Source: Dietzia lutea
Lineage (GTDB): Bacteria; Actinomycetota; Actinomycetes; Mycobacteriales; Mycobacteriaceae
NCBI RefSeq assembly: GCF_003096075.1
Contig: NZ_CP015449.1
Coordinates: 1,426,001 to 1,490,000, forward strand
Direction of reading: 5' to 3'
Length of the DNA stretch: 64,000 nt
In this document: piece by piece, positions 27,891 through 38,852 of the stretch
Numbering within the stretch: the stretch's first letter is position 1
Layout: each line of letters starts with the position of its first letter
Notes under the pieces: model-generated
Seen by the model: the letters and a program-made list of their open reading frames with translations, nothing else
What the model was told of the DNA's origin: nothing
The model's database searches: none
Position numbers and translations under genes: made by a program

Positions 27891-29389
27891 TCGACCTCAC
27901 CCTCGGCGAGATCGCGGGGATAGTCGGCGGTCGGTTGGTCGGTGGTGACCCGTCGACGGCCGTGACCGGCACCGTGGAGTTCGACTCCCGCCGCCTCACC
28001 CCGGGCGGGTTGTTCCTCGCCCTGCCGGGCGAACGCGTCGACGGCCACGACTTCGTCGCCCGCGCGCTCGACGGGGGCGCGGCCGGCGCGCTCGTCGCGC
28101 ACGAGGTCGACGGCGTGGGCGGTGCGCAGATCGTCGTGCCCGCGGTCGACCGCCGCGAGACCAACGCCATGGCGCTGGCAGCCGACACCGACGGCTCCGG
28201 GGCCGCCGTGCTCACCGCGCTCGGCGCCCTCGCGCGCGCCAGCGTCGACCGGCTGGTCGCCGACCACGGGCTCGTCGTCGTGGGGGTCACCGGGTCGTCG
28301 GGCAAGACCAGCACCAAGGACCTCATCGGCGCCGTGCTGTCGGCGGCCGGCACGGTCGTCGCGCCCCCGGGCTCGTTCAACAACGAGATCGGCCACCCGT
28401 GGACCGCGCTGCGCGCGGACGAGGACACCGATTTCCTCGTCCTCGAACTCAGCGCCCGCGCGCCCGGGAACATCCGCGAGCTCGCGGCTCTCGCGCCCCC
28501 GCGCGTCGGGGTGGTCCTCAACGTCGGCACCGCGCACCTGGGCGAGTTCGGCTCGCGCGAGGTCATCGCCGCCACCAAGGGCGAGCTCGTCGAGGCGCTG
28601 CCGGACGCCGCGCACGGCGGGGTCGCCGTCCTCAACGCCGACGACGACCGAGTCGCCGCCATGGCCGGCCGGACCTCCGCCGAGGTCGTCACGGTGGGCC
28701 TGGGCGGGTCCGCGGACGTCCGTGCGGAGCGGGTGAGGCTCGACGACGAGGTGCGCGCCTCGTTCACGTTGGTCACCCCGCGGGGTGAGTCGGAGGTCGC
28801 GCTCCGGGTGCACGGCGAACACCAGGTGGGCAACGCCCTGTCGGCGGCCGCGGTGGGTCTGGCGTGCGGGATGGACGTCGAGCGGGTCGCGGCGGCGCTG
28901 GGTACCGCCGAGGCCGCCTCCGAGCGCCGGATGGACGTGCGCGTCACGGCCGACGGGATCACCGTTATCAACGACTCCTACAACGCCAACCCCGACTCGA
29001 TGCGGGCGGCGCTGAAGTCCCTGGCCGTCATGGCCCGGTCGGGCGGCGGCAGGCCGCGCCGGACGTGGGCCGTGCTGGGGGAGATGGCCGAACTCGGCGA
29101 GGACGCGGTGATCGAGCACGACCTCGTCGGGCGCTTCCTCGTCCGGCTGGACGTGTCCCAGCTGGTGGTCGTGGGGCTGGGCAGGCCCCAGCGCGCGATG
29201 TTCCAGGGCGCGATCCAGGAGGGCTCGTGGGGATCCGAGGCGGAGCACGTCGCCACCGCGGAGGAGGCCGTGGAGATCCTGGACTCGAGGCTCGAGCCGG
29301 GCGACATCGTCCTGGTCAAGGCCTCGGCGGCCGTCGGTCTGTGGAGCGTCGCGGAGCACGTGCTCGCGACGCGTGGTGAGGAGAAGTAG
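27887..29389 (+). CDS. murF: UDP-MurNAc-tripeptide:D-Ala-D-Ala ligase MurF
   Basis: 500 aa. Motifs: [22 protein letters not shown] (shorter parts near residues 28-49), the ATP loop [18 protein letters not shown] (about 130-147), NNEIGHPWT, and [12 protein letters not shown] in the C-terminal domain. It adds D-Ala-D-Ala to the nucleotide tripeptide, finishing the cytoplasmic pentapeptide precursor. The ATG overlaps the murE stop by 4 bp; mraY starts 3 bp after its stop. Confidence 0.96.
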   Translation: MIDLTLGEIAGIVGGRLVGGDPSTAVTGTVEFDSRRLTPGGLFLALPGERVDGHDFVARALDGGAAGALVAHEVDGVGGAQIVVPAVDRRETNAMALAADTDGSGAAVLTALGALARASVDRLVADHGLVVVGVTGSSGKTSTKDLIGAVLSAAGTVVAPPGSFNNEIGHPWTALRADEDTDFLVLELSARAPGNIRELAALAPPRVGVVLNVGTAHLGEFGSREVIAATKGELVEALPDAAHGGVAVLNADDDRVAAMAGRTSAEVVTVGLGGSADVRAERVRLDDEVRASFTLVTPRGESEVALRVHGEHQVGNALSAAAVGLACGMDVERVAAALGTAEAASERRMDVRVTADGITVINDSYNANPDSMRAALKSLAVMARSGGGRPRRTWAVLGEMAELGEDAVIEHDLVGRFLVRLDVSQLVVVGLGRPQRAMFQGAIQEGSWGSEAEHVATAEEAVEILDSRLEPGDIVLVKASAAVGLWSVAEHVLATRGEEK

Positions 29390-29392
29390 TCA

Positions 29393-30487
29393 ATGACCCA
29401 GATCATGGTCGCCGGCATCGTCGGCTTCGTCGTGAGCATCTTCCTCACACCGATGCTCATCATCTACTTCCGCCGCCACGGCTACGGGCAGGAGATCCGG
29501 CTCGAGGGCCCGCAGTCCCACATGAGCAAGCGGGGCACACCCAACATGGGCGGTCTCGCGATCCTCGCCGCCGTGTGGCTCGGCTACATCGTCGCCGGGC
29601 TGATCGGCCAGTTCACCGTGGGCGGCGGCGGGTTCACCGCCTCCGGCCTGCTCATCCTCGGCCTGGCCACGGCGCTGGCGGTGGTCGGCATGATCGACGA
29701 CGGCCTCAAGGTGTTCAAGCGCCGGAACAAGGGCCTGGGCATCCTGTCGAAGACGGTCGGACAGGTGCTCGCGGCCCTGGCGTTCGGCATCCTCGTCCTC
29801 CAGTTCCGCAACCCGGACGGGCTCACCCCGGCCAGCCGGTCGCTGAGCTACGTGCGGGACTTCGTGGCCGTGACGTTCCCCGTCGTCGTCTTCCTCGTCT
29901 TCATAGTCATCCTCGTCTACGGCTGGTCCAACGCGGTCAACTTCACCGACGGGCTCGACGGCCTCGCCGCCGGCTCCATGGCCATGGTCATGGGCACCTA
30001 CGTCGTGTTCAGTTTCTGGCAGTTCCGCTACTCCTGCTTCTCCACCGCCGAGGGCGTCAACCTGTCGGGCTGCTACCAGGTCCGCGACCCCTTGGACATC
30101 GCCGTGGTGTGTTCGGCCGCGCTCGGCGCGTGCCTGGGCTTCCTGTGGTGGAACGCCGCGCCGGCCAAGATCTTCATGGGCGACACCGGCTCGATGTTCC
30201 TCGGCGGCATCGTCGCTGGCGTGTCCGTCGTGTCGCGGACCGAGCTGCTCATGGTCGTCGTGGGCGCGGTGTTCGTCATCGAGTTCGTCTCGGTGCTCAT
30301 CCAGGTCGCGGCGTTCCGCACCACCGGGCGCCGCCCGTTCCGCATGACGCCCATCCACCACCACTTCGAGAACGGCGGCTGGGCCGAGACGACGGTGACG
30401 ATCCGGTTCTGGCTGCTGGTGGCCATCTCGTGTGGCCTGGCGATCGCGCTGTTCTACGGCGACTGGCTCGCGAGCTCGGCGGGATGA
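29393..30487 (+). CDS. mraY: Phospho-MurNAc-pentapeptide transferase MraY (MurX)
   Basis: 364 aa integral membrane enzyme with about ten helices. It transfers phospho-MurNAc-pentapeptide to undecaprenyl phosphate, making lipid I. Signatures: [11 protein letters not shown] (about residues 44-54), MIDDGLKVF (the catalytic Asp region), [27 protein letters not shown] and PIHHHFE. The stop overlaps the murD ATG (ATGA). Target of several nucleoside antibiotics in the family. Confidence 0.96.
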   Translation: MTQIMVAGIVGFVVSIFLTPMLIIYFRRHGYGQEIRLEGPQSHMSKRGTPNMGGLAILAAVWLGYIVAGLIGQFTVGGGGFTASGLLILGLATALAVVGMIDDGLKVFKRRNKGLGILSKTVGQVLAALAFGILVLQFRNPDGLTPASRSLSYVRDFVAVTFPVVVFLVFIVILVYGWSNAVNFTDGLDGLAAGSMAMVMGTYVVFSFWQFRYSCFSTAEGVNLSGCYQVRDPLDIAVVCSAALGACLGFLWWNAAPAKIFMGDTGSMFLGGIVAGVSVVSRTELLMVVVGAVFVIEFVSVLIQVAAFRTTGRRPFRMTPIHHHFENGGWAETTVTIRFWLLVAISCGLAIALFYGDWLASSAG

Positions 30488-32079
30488 CAGGGGTGAGCGG
30501 GATGACGGAGACGACCCACACAGCCGGCGCGGCCGCTCGGGACCTCGACGTGCGCGGGCTCGCCGGCGCACGCGTGCTCGTCCTGGGCGCGGGCGTGTCC
30601 GGGCCGGGCGCCGTGCGCATCCTCGACGCGCTGGGTGCCGAGCCCGTGGTCGCCGACTCGCGCCCCGAGGCGATCGGGCGCCTGCGGGAGGCGCTGCCGG
30701 ACGGCGTCGCGTGCGAGGGCGTCGACCTCGACCGCGCTGCCGAGCTGCTGGCCGCCCCGCGCGGGCCGGTCGGCGGGGCCGGTGGAGCCGGAGGGGTCGA
30801 CCGGATCGGTATCGACCTGGTCGTGACCAGCCCGGGCTGGCGGCCCGGCTCGCCTCTGCTGGTCGCCGCCGCCGACGCCGGGATCGGCGTGTGGGGCGAC
30901 GTGGAGCTGGCGTGGCGCGCCGACGCCGCCGAGTTGTTCGGTCCGCGTCGCACGTGGCTCGCGGTGACCGGCACCAACGGCAAGACCACCACCACCTCGA
31001 TGCTCGAGGCGATCTGCCTCGAGGCGGGCATGGCGGCGCGCGCGTGCGGCAACATCGGGCTGCCGGTGACCGACGTGCTGCTGGCCGAGCCGCGCGTGGA
31101 GGTGCTCGCGGCCGAACTGTCGAGTTTCCAGCTGCACTGGGCGCCGAGCTGCCGGCCGGACGTGGGCGTGGTGCTCAACGTCGCCGAGGACCATCTCGAC
31201 TGGCACGGGTCCATGGAGGCGTACGCCGCGGCCAAGGCGCAGGTCCTGACCGGCCGGGTGGCCGTGGCCGGCGCCGACGACGAGATCGCCGCGCGCCTGC
31301 TCGCCGACGCGCCCGCCGCGACGCGTATCGGGGTGCGCCTCGGCGCGCCCGCCGCGGGGGAGTGCGGCGTGGTCGACGGCGTGCTCACCGCGCGGATCGG
31401 CGCGGGTGGCGGCGATTCGGGCGACGTCGGTGACGACGGCGACGATCGCGATGACGACGACGAGGTGGCGCTGCTGCCGGCCGCGGACGTGCGCCCGGCC
31501 GGGCCCGCGGGCGTCCTCGACGCACTCGCCGCCTCGGCCGTGGCCATGTCCGTGGGCGCGCGGGCCGAGCACGTGGCCGCGGCCCTGCGCTCGTTCACGG
31601 TGGGCGCCCATCGCGCCGAACCGGTCGGAGTCGTGGACGGGGTCACCTACATCGACGACTCCAAGGCCACCAATCCCCACGCCGCCCGCACTTCGCTGCT
31701 CGCGGGCGGGCCGATGGTGTGGATCGCCGGCGGACTGCTCAAGGGCGCCGACGTCGAGCCACTGGTCGCCGAGGTCGCCGATGTCCTGCGCGGGGTGGTC
31801 CTCATCGGTCGCGACCGCGGGCGGATCGCCGGGGCATTGGCCCGACACGCGCCGACGGTGCCCGTAGTGGAGCTGGCCTCGGGAGACGATGACGACGCTG
31901 CGGGTCCCGACGAGCCGCAGCAGACGATGGACCGCGCGGTCGCCGAGGCCGCGCGGATGGCCACCGGAGGCGACACCGTGTTGCTCGCCCCGGCTGCCGC
32001 GTCGATGGACATGTTCACCGACTACGGCCACCGGGGGCGCAGCTTCGTCCTCGCCGTCGGCCGCGTGGCCGGGAGGTAG
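30484..32079 (+). CDS. murD: UDP-MurNAc-L-alanine:D-glutamate ligase MurD
   Basis: 531 aa. ATP loop [16 protein letters not shown] (about residues 160-175), [19 protein letters not shown] and [11 protein letters not shown] are family signatures. It adds D-Glu to UDP-MurNAc-L-Ala. It is longer than the usual 450-490 aa, partly because of a very acidic, glycine-rich insertion near residues 306-326 ([16 protein letters not shown]) and a second acidic stretch ([12 protein letters not shown]) later on; both look like surface loops. The ATG at 30484 overlaps the mraY stop; an ATG at 30502 is a possible shorter start. Confidence 0.95.
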   Translation: MTGVSGMTETTHTAGAAARDLDVRGLAGARVLVLGAGVSGPGAVRILDALGAEPVVADSRPEAIGRLREALPDGVACEGVDLDRAAELLAAPRGPVGGAGGAGGVDRIGIDLVVTSPGWRPGSPLLVAAADAGIGVWGDVELAWRADAAELFGPRRTWLAVTGTNGKTTTTSMLEAICLEAGMAARACGNIGLPVTDVLLAEPRVEVLAAELSSFQLHWAPSCRPDVGVVLNVAEDHLDWHGSMEAYAAAKAQVLTGRVAVAGADDEIAARLLADAPAATRIGVRLGAPAAGECGVVDGVLTARIGAGGGDSGDVGDDGDDRDDDDEVALLPAADVRPAGPAGVLDALAASAVAMSVGARAEHVAAALRSFTVGAHRAEPVGVVDGVTYIDDSKATNPHAARTSLLAGGPMVWIAGGLLKGADVEPLVAEVADVLRGVVLIGRDRGRIAGALARHAPTVPVVELASGDDDDAAGPDEPQQTMDRAVAEAARMATGGDTVLLAPAAASMDMFTDYGHRGRSFVLAVGRVAGR

Positions 32080-32084
32080 GGGCT

Positions 32085-33794
32085 ATGGCACTGCGAGACA
32101 AGGCACCTCACGACCGGGCCGACATGGCCGGCGGGCCCGACAGGGCCGAGAGCGCCGACCGGGCCGATCGGCCGGACCTGCTCGGGCGTATCGCCGCGCC
32201 CCTGGCCGCCATCAGCCGGGCGCCCCTGACCTCGTACCACGTGGTCATGGTGGTCACGGCCCTGCTCACGGTCATCGGCCTCGGCATGGTGCTGTCCAGC
32301 TCCAACGTGCTGGCGTTCTCCGGCGGCGGCACGCCGTTCGACATCTTCCTGCGCCAGGCGCTGTTCGTCACAATCGGTTGGATCGGCTTCCTCGGGGCGC
32401 TGCGCGTACGGGCCGAACTGGTTCGCGCCGCGGCGTTCCCGCTCCTGCTGGTGTCCACGGGGTTGCTGGTGGCGGTGTTAATACCGGGAATCGGGATGGA
32501 GATCAACGGTTCGCGCGGGTGGATCAACCTCGGGTTCTTCGCCATCCAGCCGAACGAGATCGCCAAGTTCGCCCTCATCATCTGGGCGTCGTCCGTGGTC
32601 GCCAAGCGCATGCGGACGGGCTACTGGCTGGACCTGCTCTTCCCGGCGGTCGTCGGGTACCTCGTCGTGGCGGTCCTCGTCGTCGTCGCCCCGGACCTGG
32701 GCATGGCGACCTCGGTGACCATCGCGTTCCTGTGCATCCTGTGGTTCTCCGGGTACCCCGCGCGGCACTTCGCGTGGGTGATCGCCGTCGGTGTCGTCGT
32801 CTTCGGCGTCCTCGCCGTGGCGTTCGCCTACCGCTTCGAACGGATCCGCACCTACCTCGACACGTTCCGCGGGGACTTCTCCAACCCCCAGGGCGCGGCG
32901 TACCAGTCGTACCAGGGCATGCTCTCCCTGGCCGACGGCGGACTGTTCGGCGTCGGCCTGGGCCAGTCCAGCGCCAAGTGGTTCTACCTGCCGGAGGCCA
33001 CCAACGACTTCATCTTCGCCATCATCGGCGAGGAGCTCGGCTGGTTCGGCGCCGCGGTCGTCGTCTCGCTCTATCTCACCCTCGGCTGGGTGGGCATGCG
33101 GATCGCCATGCGTTCGGTGGACCCGTTCCGCCGCCTGCTCGCCGGCACCATCTCCGCGACGATCGTCCTTCAGGCGTTCATCAACATCGGCTACGTCGTG
33201 GGACTGCTGCCGGTGACCGGCCTGCAGCTGCCGCTCATCTCCAACGGCGGTACCTCCGCGGTCGTCACGCTCACCTCCCTCGGGCTGCTCGCCAACTGCG
33301 CCCGGCACGAGCCGGAGGCCATCTCCGCGATCCTCAGCTCCCCGAACCGCCGCCGGCACCGGTGGTTCGCCCTGCCCGACCCGCGCCCCTACAGGCTCGA
33401 GCGACCCGTCCCCGCTTCGTCGGCGCCCGGTCGCTCGAGTGAGGGCGCCCGGCGGTACGGCGACCCCGTCACGCGCCGTCAGCCGGCCCGACCCGGCGGG
33501 CCCGCGCCGCGTGACCGGGTCGCCGGCGCCCGCCGCTCGGCCCAGCCGGCCCCCGTGCCGCGTCCGCCGCGCGGTGCACAGCGGCCGCCGGCGTACGAGA
33601 CCATGCCGATCCCGGCCGACGCCGCCCGCGAGCGTCGGCGCGGCGCGACCGCGATGACCGGCCGCACGGCCCGGCCCGTCCGCGGACGTGAGGCCGAGCG
33701 CCGCCAACCGCGCCGCCCGGCCCCCGACGCCGGGGGCCGCCAGAGCCCCGGCGCCGGCCGGCCCAGCCCCATCCACCGGGGACGCGAGCGATGA
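32085..33794 (+). CDS. ftsW: Lipid II polymerase FtsW (SEDS family)
   Basis: 569 aa. Ten or so transmembrane helices between residues about 50 and 410. SEDS signatures are [21 protein letters not shown] (parts, near 144-164), [21 protein letters not shown] and [15 protein letters not shown], plus [11 protein letters not shown]. It polymerises lipid II at the septum with FtsI. The cytoplasmic C-terminal tail of about 160 residues is rich in Arg, Pro and Ala, matching the extended tail in mycobacterial FtsW that contacts FtsZ or FtsI. It starts 5 bp after murD; the stop overlaps murG by 4 bp. Confidence 0.95.
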   Translation: MALRDKAPHDRADMAGGPDRAESADRADRPDLLGRIAAPLAAISRAPLTSYHVVMVVTALLTVIGLGMVLSSSNVLAFSGGGTPFDIFLRQALFVTIGWIGFLGALRVRAELVRAAAFPLLLVSTGLLVAVLIPGIGMEINGSRGWINLGFFAIQPNEIAKFALIIWASSVVAKRMRTGYWLDLLFPAVVGYLVVAVLVVVAPDLGMATSVTIAFLCILWFSGYPARHFAWVIAVGVVVFGVLAVAFAYRFERIRTYLDTFRGDFSNPQGAAYQSYQGMLSLADGGLFGVGLGQSSAKWFYLPEATNDFIFAIIGEELGWFGAAVVVSLYLTLGWVGMRIAMRSVDPFRRLLAGTISATIVLQAFINIGYVVGLLPVTGLQLPLISNGGTSAVVTLTSLGLLANCARHEPEAISAILSSPNRRRHRWFALPDPRPYRLERPVPASSAPGRSSEGARRYGDPVTRRQPARPGGPAPRDRVAGARRSAQPAPVPRPPRGAQRPPAYETMPIPADAARERRRGATAMTGRTARPVRGREAERRQPRRPAPDAGGRQSPGAGRPSPIHRGRER

Positions 33795-34933
33795 GCGCGG
33801 CACCCGCCGGCGGCCCCTCGGTCCTCGTGGTCGGCGGCGGCACCGCCGGCCACATCGAGCCCGCGCTCGCCGTGGGGGAGGCCGTCACCGCCCTCGACCC
33901 GACCGCACGCGTCACGGCCGTGGGCACCCCGCGCGGCCTGGAGACCGACCTCGTCCCGAAGCGGGGCGTGCCACTCGAACTGGTCGACCCCGTCCCGCTG
34001 CCGCGCAGTGTCGGCGGCGACCTGGTCCGCCTGCCCGGGCGTCTCGTCCGGGCCGTGCGCGGGGCACGCGAGGTGTTGCGGCGCACGGACGCGGACGTCG
34101 TCGTGGGCTTCGGCGGGTACGCCTGCGTGCCCGTGTACCTCGCCGCGGCCGCGCCACTGCGTCCCGCGTCCGGGGGCGCGCGTCGCCGCGTGCCCATCGT
34201 CGTCCACGAGGCCAACTCGCGCGCGGGGATCGCCAACAAGCTCGGCGCGCGGTTCGCCGTCGCGACCCTCGCCGCGGTCACCGGGTCGGGGCTCGACGCC
34301 CGCGTCGTGGGCAACCCCGTCCGGCGCGCCGTCGCGACCCTCGACCGCGCGGCTCTGCGGGCGCAGGCCCGCGCGACCTTCGGACTGGATCCCGACGGGC
34401 CCGTCCTGCTCGTCGTGGGCGGCTCCCAGGGCGCGCGGTCGCTCAACACCGCCATGGCGGCCGTCGCCGAGGAGTTCTCCCGGGCCGGCGTGGGCGTCCT
34501 GCACGCGGTCGGTCCGAAGAACGTCGACGACGCCCCGGTCGTACCGGCCGGCGGCGCGCCGTACCTGACCGTGCCCTACCTCGACCGCATGGACCTGGCG
34601 TACGCCGCCGCCGACCTCGTCCTGTGCCGGTCGGGCGCCATCACCGTCGCCGAGGTGTCCGCCGTCGGGTTGCCCGCGGTGTTCGTCCCGCTGCCCCACG
34701 GCAACGGCGAGCAGGCTCTCAACGCCCGCGACCTCGTCGCCGGCGGCGCGGCCCTGCTCGTGGAGGACGCCGACCTCACGCCCGACCACCTCCGCTCGGA
34801 GGTCCTGCCGCTCGCGCTGGACCCTGACCGGCTCCAGATGATGTCCGAGGCCGCCGTCCGCGGCGGCTCGCGAGACGCGGCGGAGGTCGTGGCGCGCATC
34901 GCGCTGGACGCCGCCGGAAAGGCCCCGCGTTGA
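33791..34933 (+). CDS. murG: UDP-GlcNAc:lipid I N-acetylglucosaminyltransferase MurG
   Basis: 380 aa, GT28 family, GT-B fold. [14 protein letters not shown] (residues about 15-28) is the lipid-I-binding glycine loop; [39 protein letters not shown] and the [20 protein letters not shown] donor site are present. It forms lipid II at the inner membrane face. The ATG overlaps the ftsW stop, and its own TGA overlaps the TTG of murC. Confidence 0.96.
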   Translation: MSAAPAGGPSVLVVGGGTAGHIEPALAVGEAVTALDPTARVTAVGTPRGLETDLVPKRGVPLELVDPVPLPRSVGGDLVRLPGRLVRAVRGAREVLRRTDADVVVGFGGYACVPVYLAAAAPLRPASGGARRRVPIVVHEANSRAGIANKLGARFAVATLAAVTGSGLDARVVGNPVRRAVATLDRAALRAQARATFGLDPDGPVLLVVGGSQGARSLNTAMAAVAEEFSRAGVGVLHAVGPKNVDDAPVVPAGGAPYLTVPYLDRMDLAYAAADLVLCRSGAITVAEVSAVGLPAVFVPLPHGNGEQALNARDLVAGGAALLVEDADLTPDHLRSEVLPLALDPDRLQMMSEAAVRGGSRDAAEVVARIALDAAGKAPR

Positions 34934-36393
34934 CCACCACCACCCCCGGCACCGACTCCGTGCCGGCCACGCTCGAGCGCGTCCACATGATCGGGATCGG
35001 CGGCGCGGGCATGTCCGGCGTCGCGCGGATCCTCCTCGATCACGGCGTGGCGGTCTCCGGCAGTGACGCCCGCGACTCGGCCGACCTGCGCGCGCTGGCC
35101 GACCGCGGCGCCGTCGTGCGTGTCGGCCACCACGCCGACGCCCTCGAGGCCCTCGACTCACCACCGCAGATCGTCGTGGTGTCCAAGGCGGCGATCCCCG
35201 CAGACAACCCCGAGCTCGTCGCGGCGCGGGCCGCGGGCATCCCGGTCGTCACCCGGTCGCAGGTTCTCGGGCGCCTCGCCCGGGCGGGCCGCTCCATCAT
35301 GGTGTGCGGTACCCACGGGAAGACCTCCACCACCTCGATGCTCATCGCGGGCATGCTCTCCGCCGGGTCCGACCCGTCGTTCGCGGTGGGCGGCACCGTC
35401 CTGCAGTTCGGCACCAACGCGCGCGGCGGCGCCGACCCCGTGTTCGTGGCCGAGGCCGACGAGTCCGACGGCTCCCTCGTGCACTACGAGCCCGACGTCG
35501 TGATCCTCACCAACGCCGAACCCGACCACCTTGACCATTTCGGCACCGCCGAGGCGTACTACGAGGTCTTCGACACCTTCCTCGCCCGCATCCCGGCCAC
35601 GGGCGCGCTCGTGGTGTGCGTCGATGACGAGGGTGCGGCCGAGCGCGCGCGTCGGGCCGCGGCCGCGGGCGTCCGTGTGGTGGGGTATCGCACCGCCGAC
35701 GGCCCGATGACCAATCTGCCGGTGGCGGGGGAGCTCGCGGGGATCACCGTCGACTCCCACGGCACGCGCGCCCGGCTCACCCTCGACGGCGAGTCGCAGG
35801 GGGAGCTGCACGTGGGCACCCCGGGCGAGCACATGGCGCTCAACGCCCTCGCCGCCCTGCTCGCCGCCCGCGAGGTGGCCGGGTCGGACGGTCTGGACGC
35901 GGACGGGTTCCTCGCCGGTCTGTCCGGGTTCGGCGGAGTGGGTCGACGCTTCGAGCCCAAGGGCGAGGCCGCCGTCGGTGACGGGCGGGCGCGTGTCTAC
36001 GACGACTACGCCCACCACCCCACGGAGGTCGCCGCGGTGCTCGGCGCCGCGCGGGAGATCGTCGAGGCGGACGGGGGTCGGCTCGTCGCGGTCTTCCAGC
36101 CCCACCTGTACTCGCGCACCCGGCTCTTCGCCGAGGAGTTCGGCCGCGCGCTGTCGCTGGCCGACGAGGTGGTGGTCCTCGACGTCTACGGGGCGCGGGA
36201 GCAACCCGAGCCCGGCGTCGACGGCGGACTCATCGCCCGGAACGTCACCGCGGACGTCCACCACGTGCCCGACCTCGACAGCGCGCTGGCGACGGTCACC
36301 GGGATCCTCCGGCCCGGCGACGTGGTGTTCACCCTCGGCGCCGGCGACATCACCACCCTCGGCCCGCGGATCGTCGCCGGTGGGGAACCGTGA
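34930..36393 (+). CDS. murC: UDP-N-acetylmuramate:L-alanine ligase MurC
   Basis: 487 aa. [16 protein letters not shown] (about residues 19-34) is the N-terminal nucleotide-sugar site, [12 protein letters not shown] the ATP loop (about 128-139), EADESDGSL and [11 protein letters not shown] are further signatures. It adds L-Ala to UDP-MurNAc, the first Mur ligase step. The start codon is TTG at 34930, overlapping the murG stop (TTGA); no nearby ATG or GTG fits, and the N-terminus matches the family, so reinitiation from murG is likely. Confidence 0.95.
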   Translation: MTTTTPGTDSVPATLERVHMIGIGGAGMSGVARILLDHGVAVSGSDARDSADLRALADRGAVVRVGHHADALEALDSPPQIVVVSKAAIPADNPELVAARAAGIPVVTRSQVLGRLARAGRSIMVCGTHGKTSTTSMLIAGMLSAGSDPSFAVGGTVLQFGTNARGGADPVFVAEADESDGSLVHYEPDVVILTNAEPDHLDHFGTAEAYYEVFDTFLARIPATGALVVCVDDEGAAERARRAAAAGVRVVGYRTADGPMTNLPVAGELAGITVDSHGTRARLTLDGESQGELHVGTPGEHMALNALAALLAAREVAGSDGLDADGFLAGLSGFGGVGRRFEPKGEAAVGDGRARVYDDYAHHPTEVAAVLGAAREIVEADGGRLVAVFQPHLYSRTRLFAEEFGRALSLADEVVVLDVYGAREQPEPGVDGGLIARNVTADVHHVPDLDSALATVTGILRPGDVVFTLGAGDITTLGPRIVAGGEP

Positions 36394-36406
36394 GGAGGGC
36401 CGCGCG

Positions 36407-37420
36407 GTGACCGACGAGCCCGGCGTTCCTCGCGACCGCGACGACCGCGACCCCGACGGCCACGACACACCCGAGGATCGCGGAGTGCCCGGCGGTGTCG
36501 GTGACCGTGGCGTCCCCGGAGGCCCGGACGCCGAGCGCGCGCCCGGTGCGCCGGATGTCGCCCCCGACGCGGACCGGCCGGGGGCCGAACCCGGGCCGCC
36601 GCTCACCGAGGCGCCCACCGAGGCGCCGGCGTCGGACACCCCGCCCACCGACGACCCGGACCGCCGGCGCGCCGCGGCCGACCTGCGCCGCTCCGACGAG
36701 CGGGTCCGTCACTCCGACCCGGCCGTGCGCGCCCGCCTGCGGCGCCGCCGTCGGCGGACCAACCGGATCTACGCGGGGCTCGGCATCGCGTTGGTCGTGG
36801 TGCTGCTCGGCTACATCGCGCTGTACTTCCTGCCGGTGTTCTCCGTACGAGAGGTGAGCGTCGAGGGCACCCGGACGATCCCCGCGGAGGTCGTCACCGA
36901 GCGCGCGGCCGTCGCACCGGGTACACCGCTGCTCCAGGTCGACACCCACGCGGTCGCCCGGCGCGTGGCGGGCATCCCGCGCGTGGATCAGGTGACGGTC
37001 AAGCGGGACTACCCGTCGGGACTGCGGATCGAACTCGTCGAGCGCACCGCCCTCGTGGTGGTGGAGGTCGACGGCGAGCAGCGTCTCGTGGACGCCCAGG
37101 GCATCGACTTCGGCCCGGGCGAGGTCCCGCCGGGGACGCCGGTGCTCACGGTGGGGGAGGACGCCCGCGGCGAACTGCCGGCGGTGGTCCGCGACCTGGC
37201 GACGGTGTTCGCCGAGGTGCGCGGCACGGCCGGTCAGGAGATCACCGCCGTGGAGGTCGACACCCCCGCGTCGATCGTGCTCACCCTCGCCGACGGTCGG
37301 GTCGTCGAGTGGGGAGCGGCCGGCCGCGACCGGGAGAAGGCCGTGGCGTTGCAGATGGTGCTCGAGCAGCCGGGACAGATCTGGAACGTGTCCAACCCGG
37401 CCCTGCCGACGTCCCGCTAG
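36407..37420 (+). CDS. ftsQ: Cell division protein FtsQ
   Basis: 337 aa. A long hydrophilic, Asp/Pro/Gly-rich cytoplasmic N-terminus (about 118 residues) ends in an Arg cluster (RARLRRRRRRTNR). One transmembrane helix (about 121-142) and an external POTRA domain (FSVREVSVEGTRTIPAEVV, from about 143) follow, then the FtsQ/DivIB beta domain. It scaffolds the FtsQ-FtsL-FtsB-type complex. GAGGAGGG 7 nt before the GTG at 36407 fixes the start; the frame upstream overlaps murC and is rejected. As in mycobacteria, no murB or ddl lies between murC and ftsQ. Confidence 0.93.
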   Translation: MTDEPGVPRDRDDRDPDGHDTPEDRGVPGGVGDRGVPGGPDAERAPGAPDVAPDADRPGAEPGPPLTEAPTEAPASDTPPTDDPDRRRAAADLRRSDERVRHSDPAVRARLRRRRRRTNRIYAGLGIALVVVLLGYIALYFLPVFSVREVSVEGTRTIPAEVVTERAAVAPGTPLLQVDTHAVARRVAGIPRVDQVTVKRDYPSGLRIELVERTALVVVEVDGEQRLVDAQGIDFGPGEVPPGTPVLTVGEDARGELPAVVRDLATVFAEVRGTAGQEITAVEVDTPASIVLTLADGRVVEWGAAGRDREKAVALQMVLEQPGQIWNVSNPALPTSR

Positions 37421-37527
37421 AGCGCCGCCGACGGCCCGGTACGCACGACACGCCCGCGAGCCTCGTGGACGCGCGGGGCCGGTAGCCCTACCGTGGTGTT
37501 CCGACGGCAGAAACCGCCTCTGACCAG

Positions 37528-37552
37528 CTAGTTTAACCCTCAACTAGAGGGT
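37528..37552 (+). promoter_or_regulatory. Two mutually exclusive stem-loops in the ftsZ upstream region
   Basis: CTAGTT (37528-37533) can pair with AACTAG (37542-37547), or ACCCTC (37536-37541) with GAGGGT (37547-37552); the two share bases. The region 37421-37632 is an unusually long non-coding gap for this operon and the local AT content is higher. TACCGT at about 37489-37494 is a possible -10 for a separate ftsZ promoter. Confidence 0.45.
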
Positions 37553-37632
37553 GAGACTTCACGGTCCACGGAACGTTTCGTCGAGACAGCACGCAACCGA
37601 GCACGACACCCCCATAGGAAGGCCGGGCCTCG

Positions 37633-38841
37633 ATGAGCTCACCCCACAACTACCTCGCAGTCATCAAGGTCGTCGGCATCGGCGGCGGCGGCGTGAACGC
37701 GGTCAACCGGATGATCGACGAGGGACTCAAGGGCGTCGAGTTCATCGCCGTGAACACCGACGCGCAGGCCCTCCTCATGTCCGACGCCGACGTCAAGCTC
37801 GACGTGGGCCGCGAGCTCACCCGCGGGCTCGGCGCGGGCGCCGACCCCGAGGTGGGCCGCAAGGCCGCCGAGGACCACAAGGACGAGATCGAGGAGGTGC
37901 TCAAGGGCGCCGACATGGTCTTCGTCACCGCCGGCGAGGGGGGCGGCACCGGCACCGGCGGCGCGCCCGTGGTGGCGGCCATCGCCCGCAAGCTCGGCGC
38001 CCTCACCGTGGGCGTGGTCACGCGTCCGTTCTCGTTCGAGGGCAAGCGTCGCGGCGGCCAGGCCGACGCCGGCATCGACGCCCTTCGCGAGGCCTGCGAC
38101 ACGCTCATCGTGATCCCCAACGACCGCCTCCTGCAGCTGGGCGACGCGGGGGTGTCGATGATGGAGGCGTTCAAGACCGCCGACGAGGTGCTGCTCAACG
38201 GCGTGCAGGGCATCACCGACCTCATCACCACGCCCGGCGTCATCAACGTCGACTTCGCCGACGTCAAGGGCGTCATGTCCGGCGCCGGCAGCGCGCTCAT
38301 GGGCATCGGCTCCTCGCGAGGGGAGGGCCGCGCGTTCAAGGCCGCCGAGGCCGCCATCAACTCGCCGCTGCTCGAGACCACGATGGAGGGCGCCAAGGGT
38401 GTCCTGATGTCGATCGCCGGCGGCAGCGACCTGGGGCTGTTCGAGATCAACGAGGCCGCCTCCCTCGTGCAGGAGGAGGCGCACCCCGACGCCAACATCA
38501 TCTTCGGCACGGTCGTCGACGACTCCCTCGGCGACGAGGTCCGCGTCACCGTCATCGCCGCCGGGTTCGAGGGCGGGTCGCGCCCGGTCACCGCCGGTGC
38601 CGCCCAGCCGCGCCGCGGCCGCCATCACCTCGACGACGACGAGTCGGTCCCCGGCGCCTCCGGCGACACCGGCGGTGCCTCGGAACTCGGATCGACGCCC
38701 CTCGGCGGTCGCGGTCGCGAGGAGTCGGCCTACGCGGGCTCCGGCGGGTCGTCCGCGAGCTCGACGGGCTCGTCCTCGTCGTCGTCCCGTCGCCGCGACG
38801 AGGACGACGACATCGACGTCCCGCCCTTCATGCGGCACTGA
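37633..38841 (+). CDS. ftsZ: Cell division GTPase FtsZ
   Basis: 402 aa. Tubulin-like GTPase that forms the Z ring. [16 protein letters not shown] (about residues 14-29), the tubulin signature [15 protein letters not shown] (about 102-116), NDRLL, and the T7-loop region NVDFADVK are present. After the globular part (about 315) comes a Gly/Ser/Arg/Asp-rich linker. The conserved C-terminal tail is [11 protein letters not shown], which binds SepF, FtsW or similar partners. AGGAAGG is 10 nt before the ATG. FtsA is absent, as in other actinobacteria, so SepF probably anchors the ring. Confidence 0.97.
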   Translation: MSSPHNYLAVIKVVGIGGGGVNAVNRMIDEGLKGVEFIAVNTDAQALLMSDADVKLDVGRELTRGLGAGADPEVGRKAAEDHKDEIEEVLKGADMVFVTAGEGGGTGTGGAPVVAAIARKLGALTVGVVTRPFSFEGKRRGGQADAGIDALREACDTLIVIPNDRLLQLGDAGVSMMEAFKTADEVLLNGVQGITDLITTPGVINVDFADVKGVMSGAGSALMGIGSSRGEGRAFKAAEAAINSPLLETTMEGAKGVLMSIAGGSDLGLFEINEAASLVQEEAHPDANIIFGTVVDDSLGDEVRVTVIAAGFEGGSRPVTAGAAQPRRGRHHLDDDESVPGASGDTGGASELGSTPLGGRGREESAYAGSGGSSASSTGSSSSSSRRRDEDDDIDVPPFMRH

Positions 38842-38852
38842 CGCGCCGCCCC

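Noticed and set aside
37421-37632. Possible small gene between ftsQ and ftsZ
   Set aside because: No frame has a start with ribosome site and reasonable length; the region looks regulatory.
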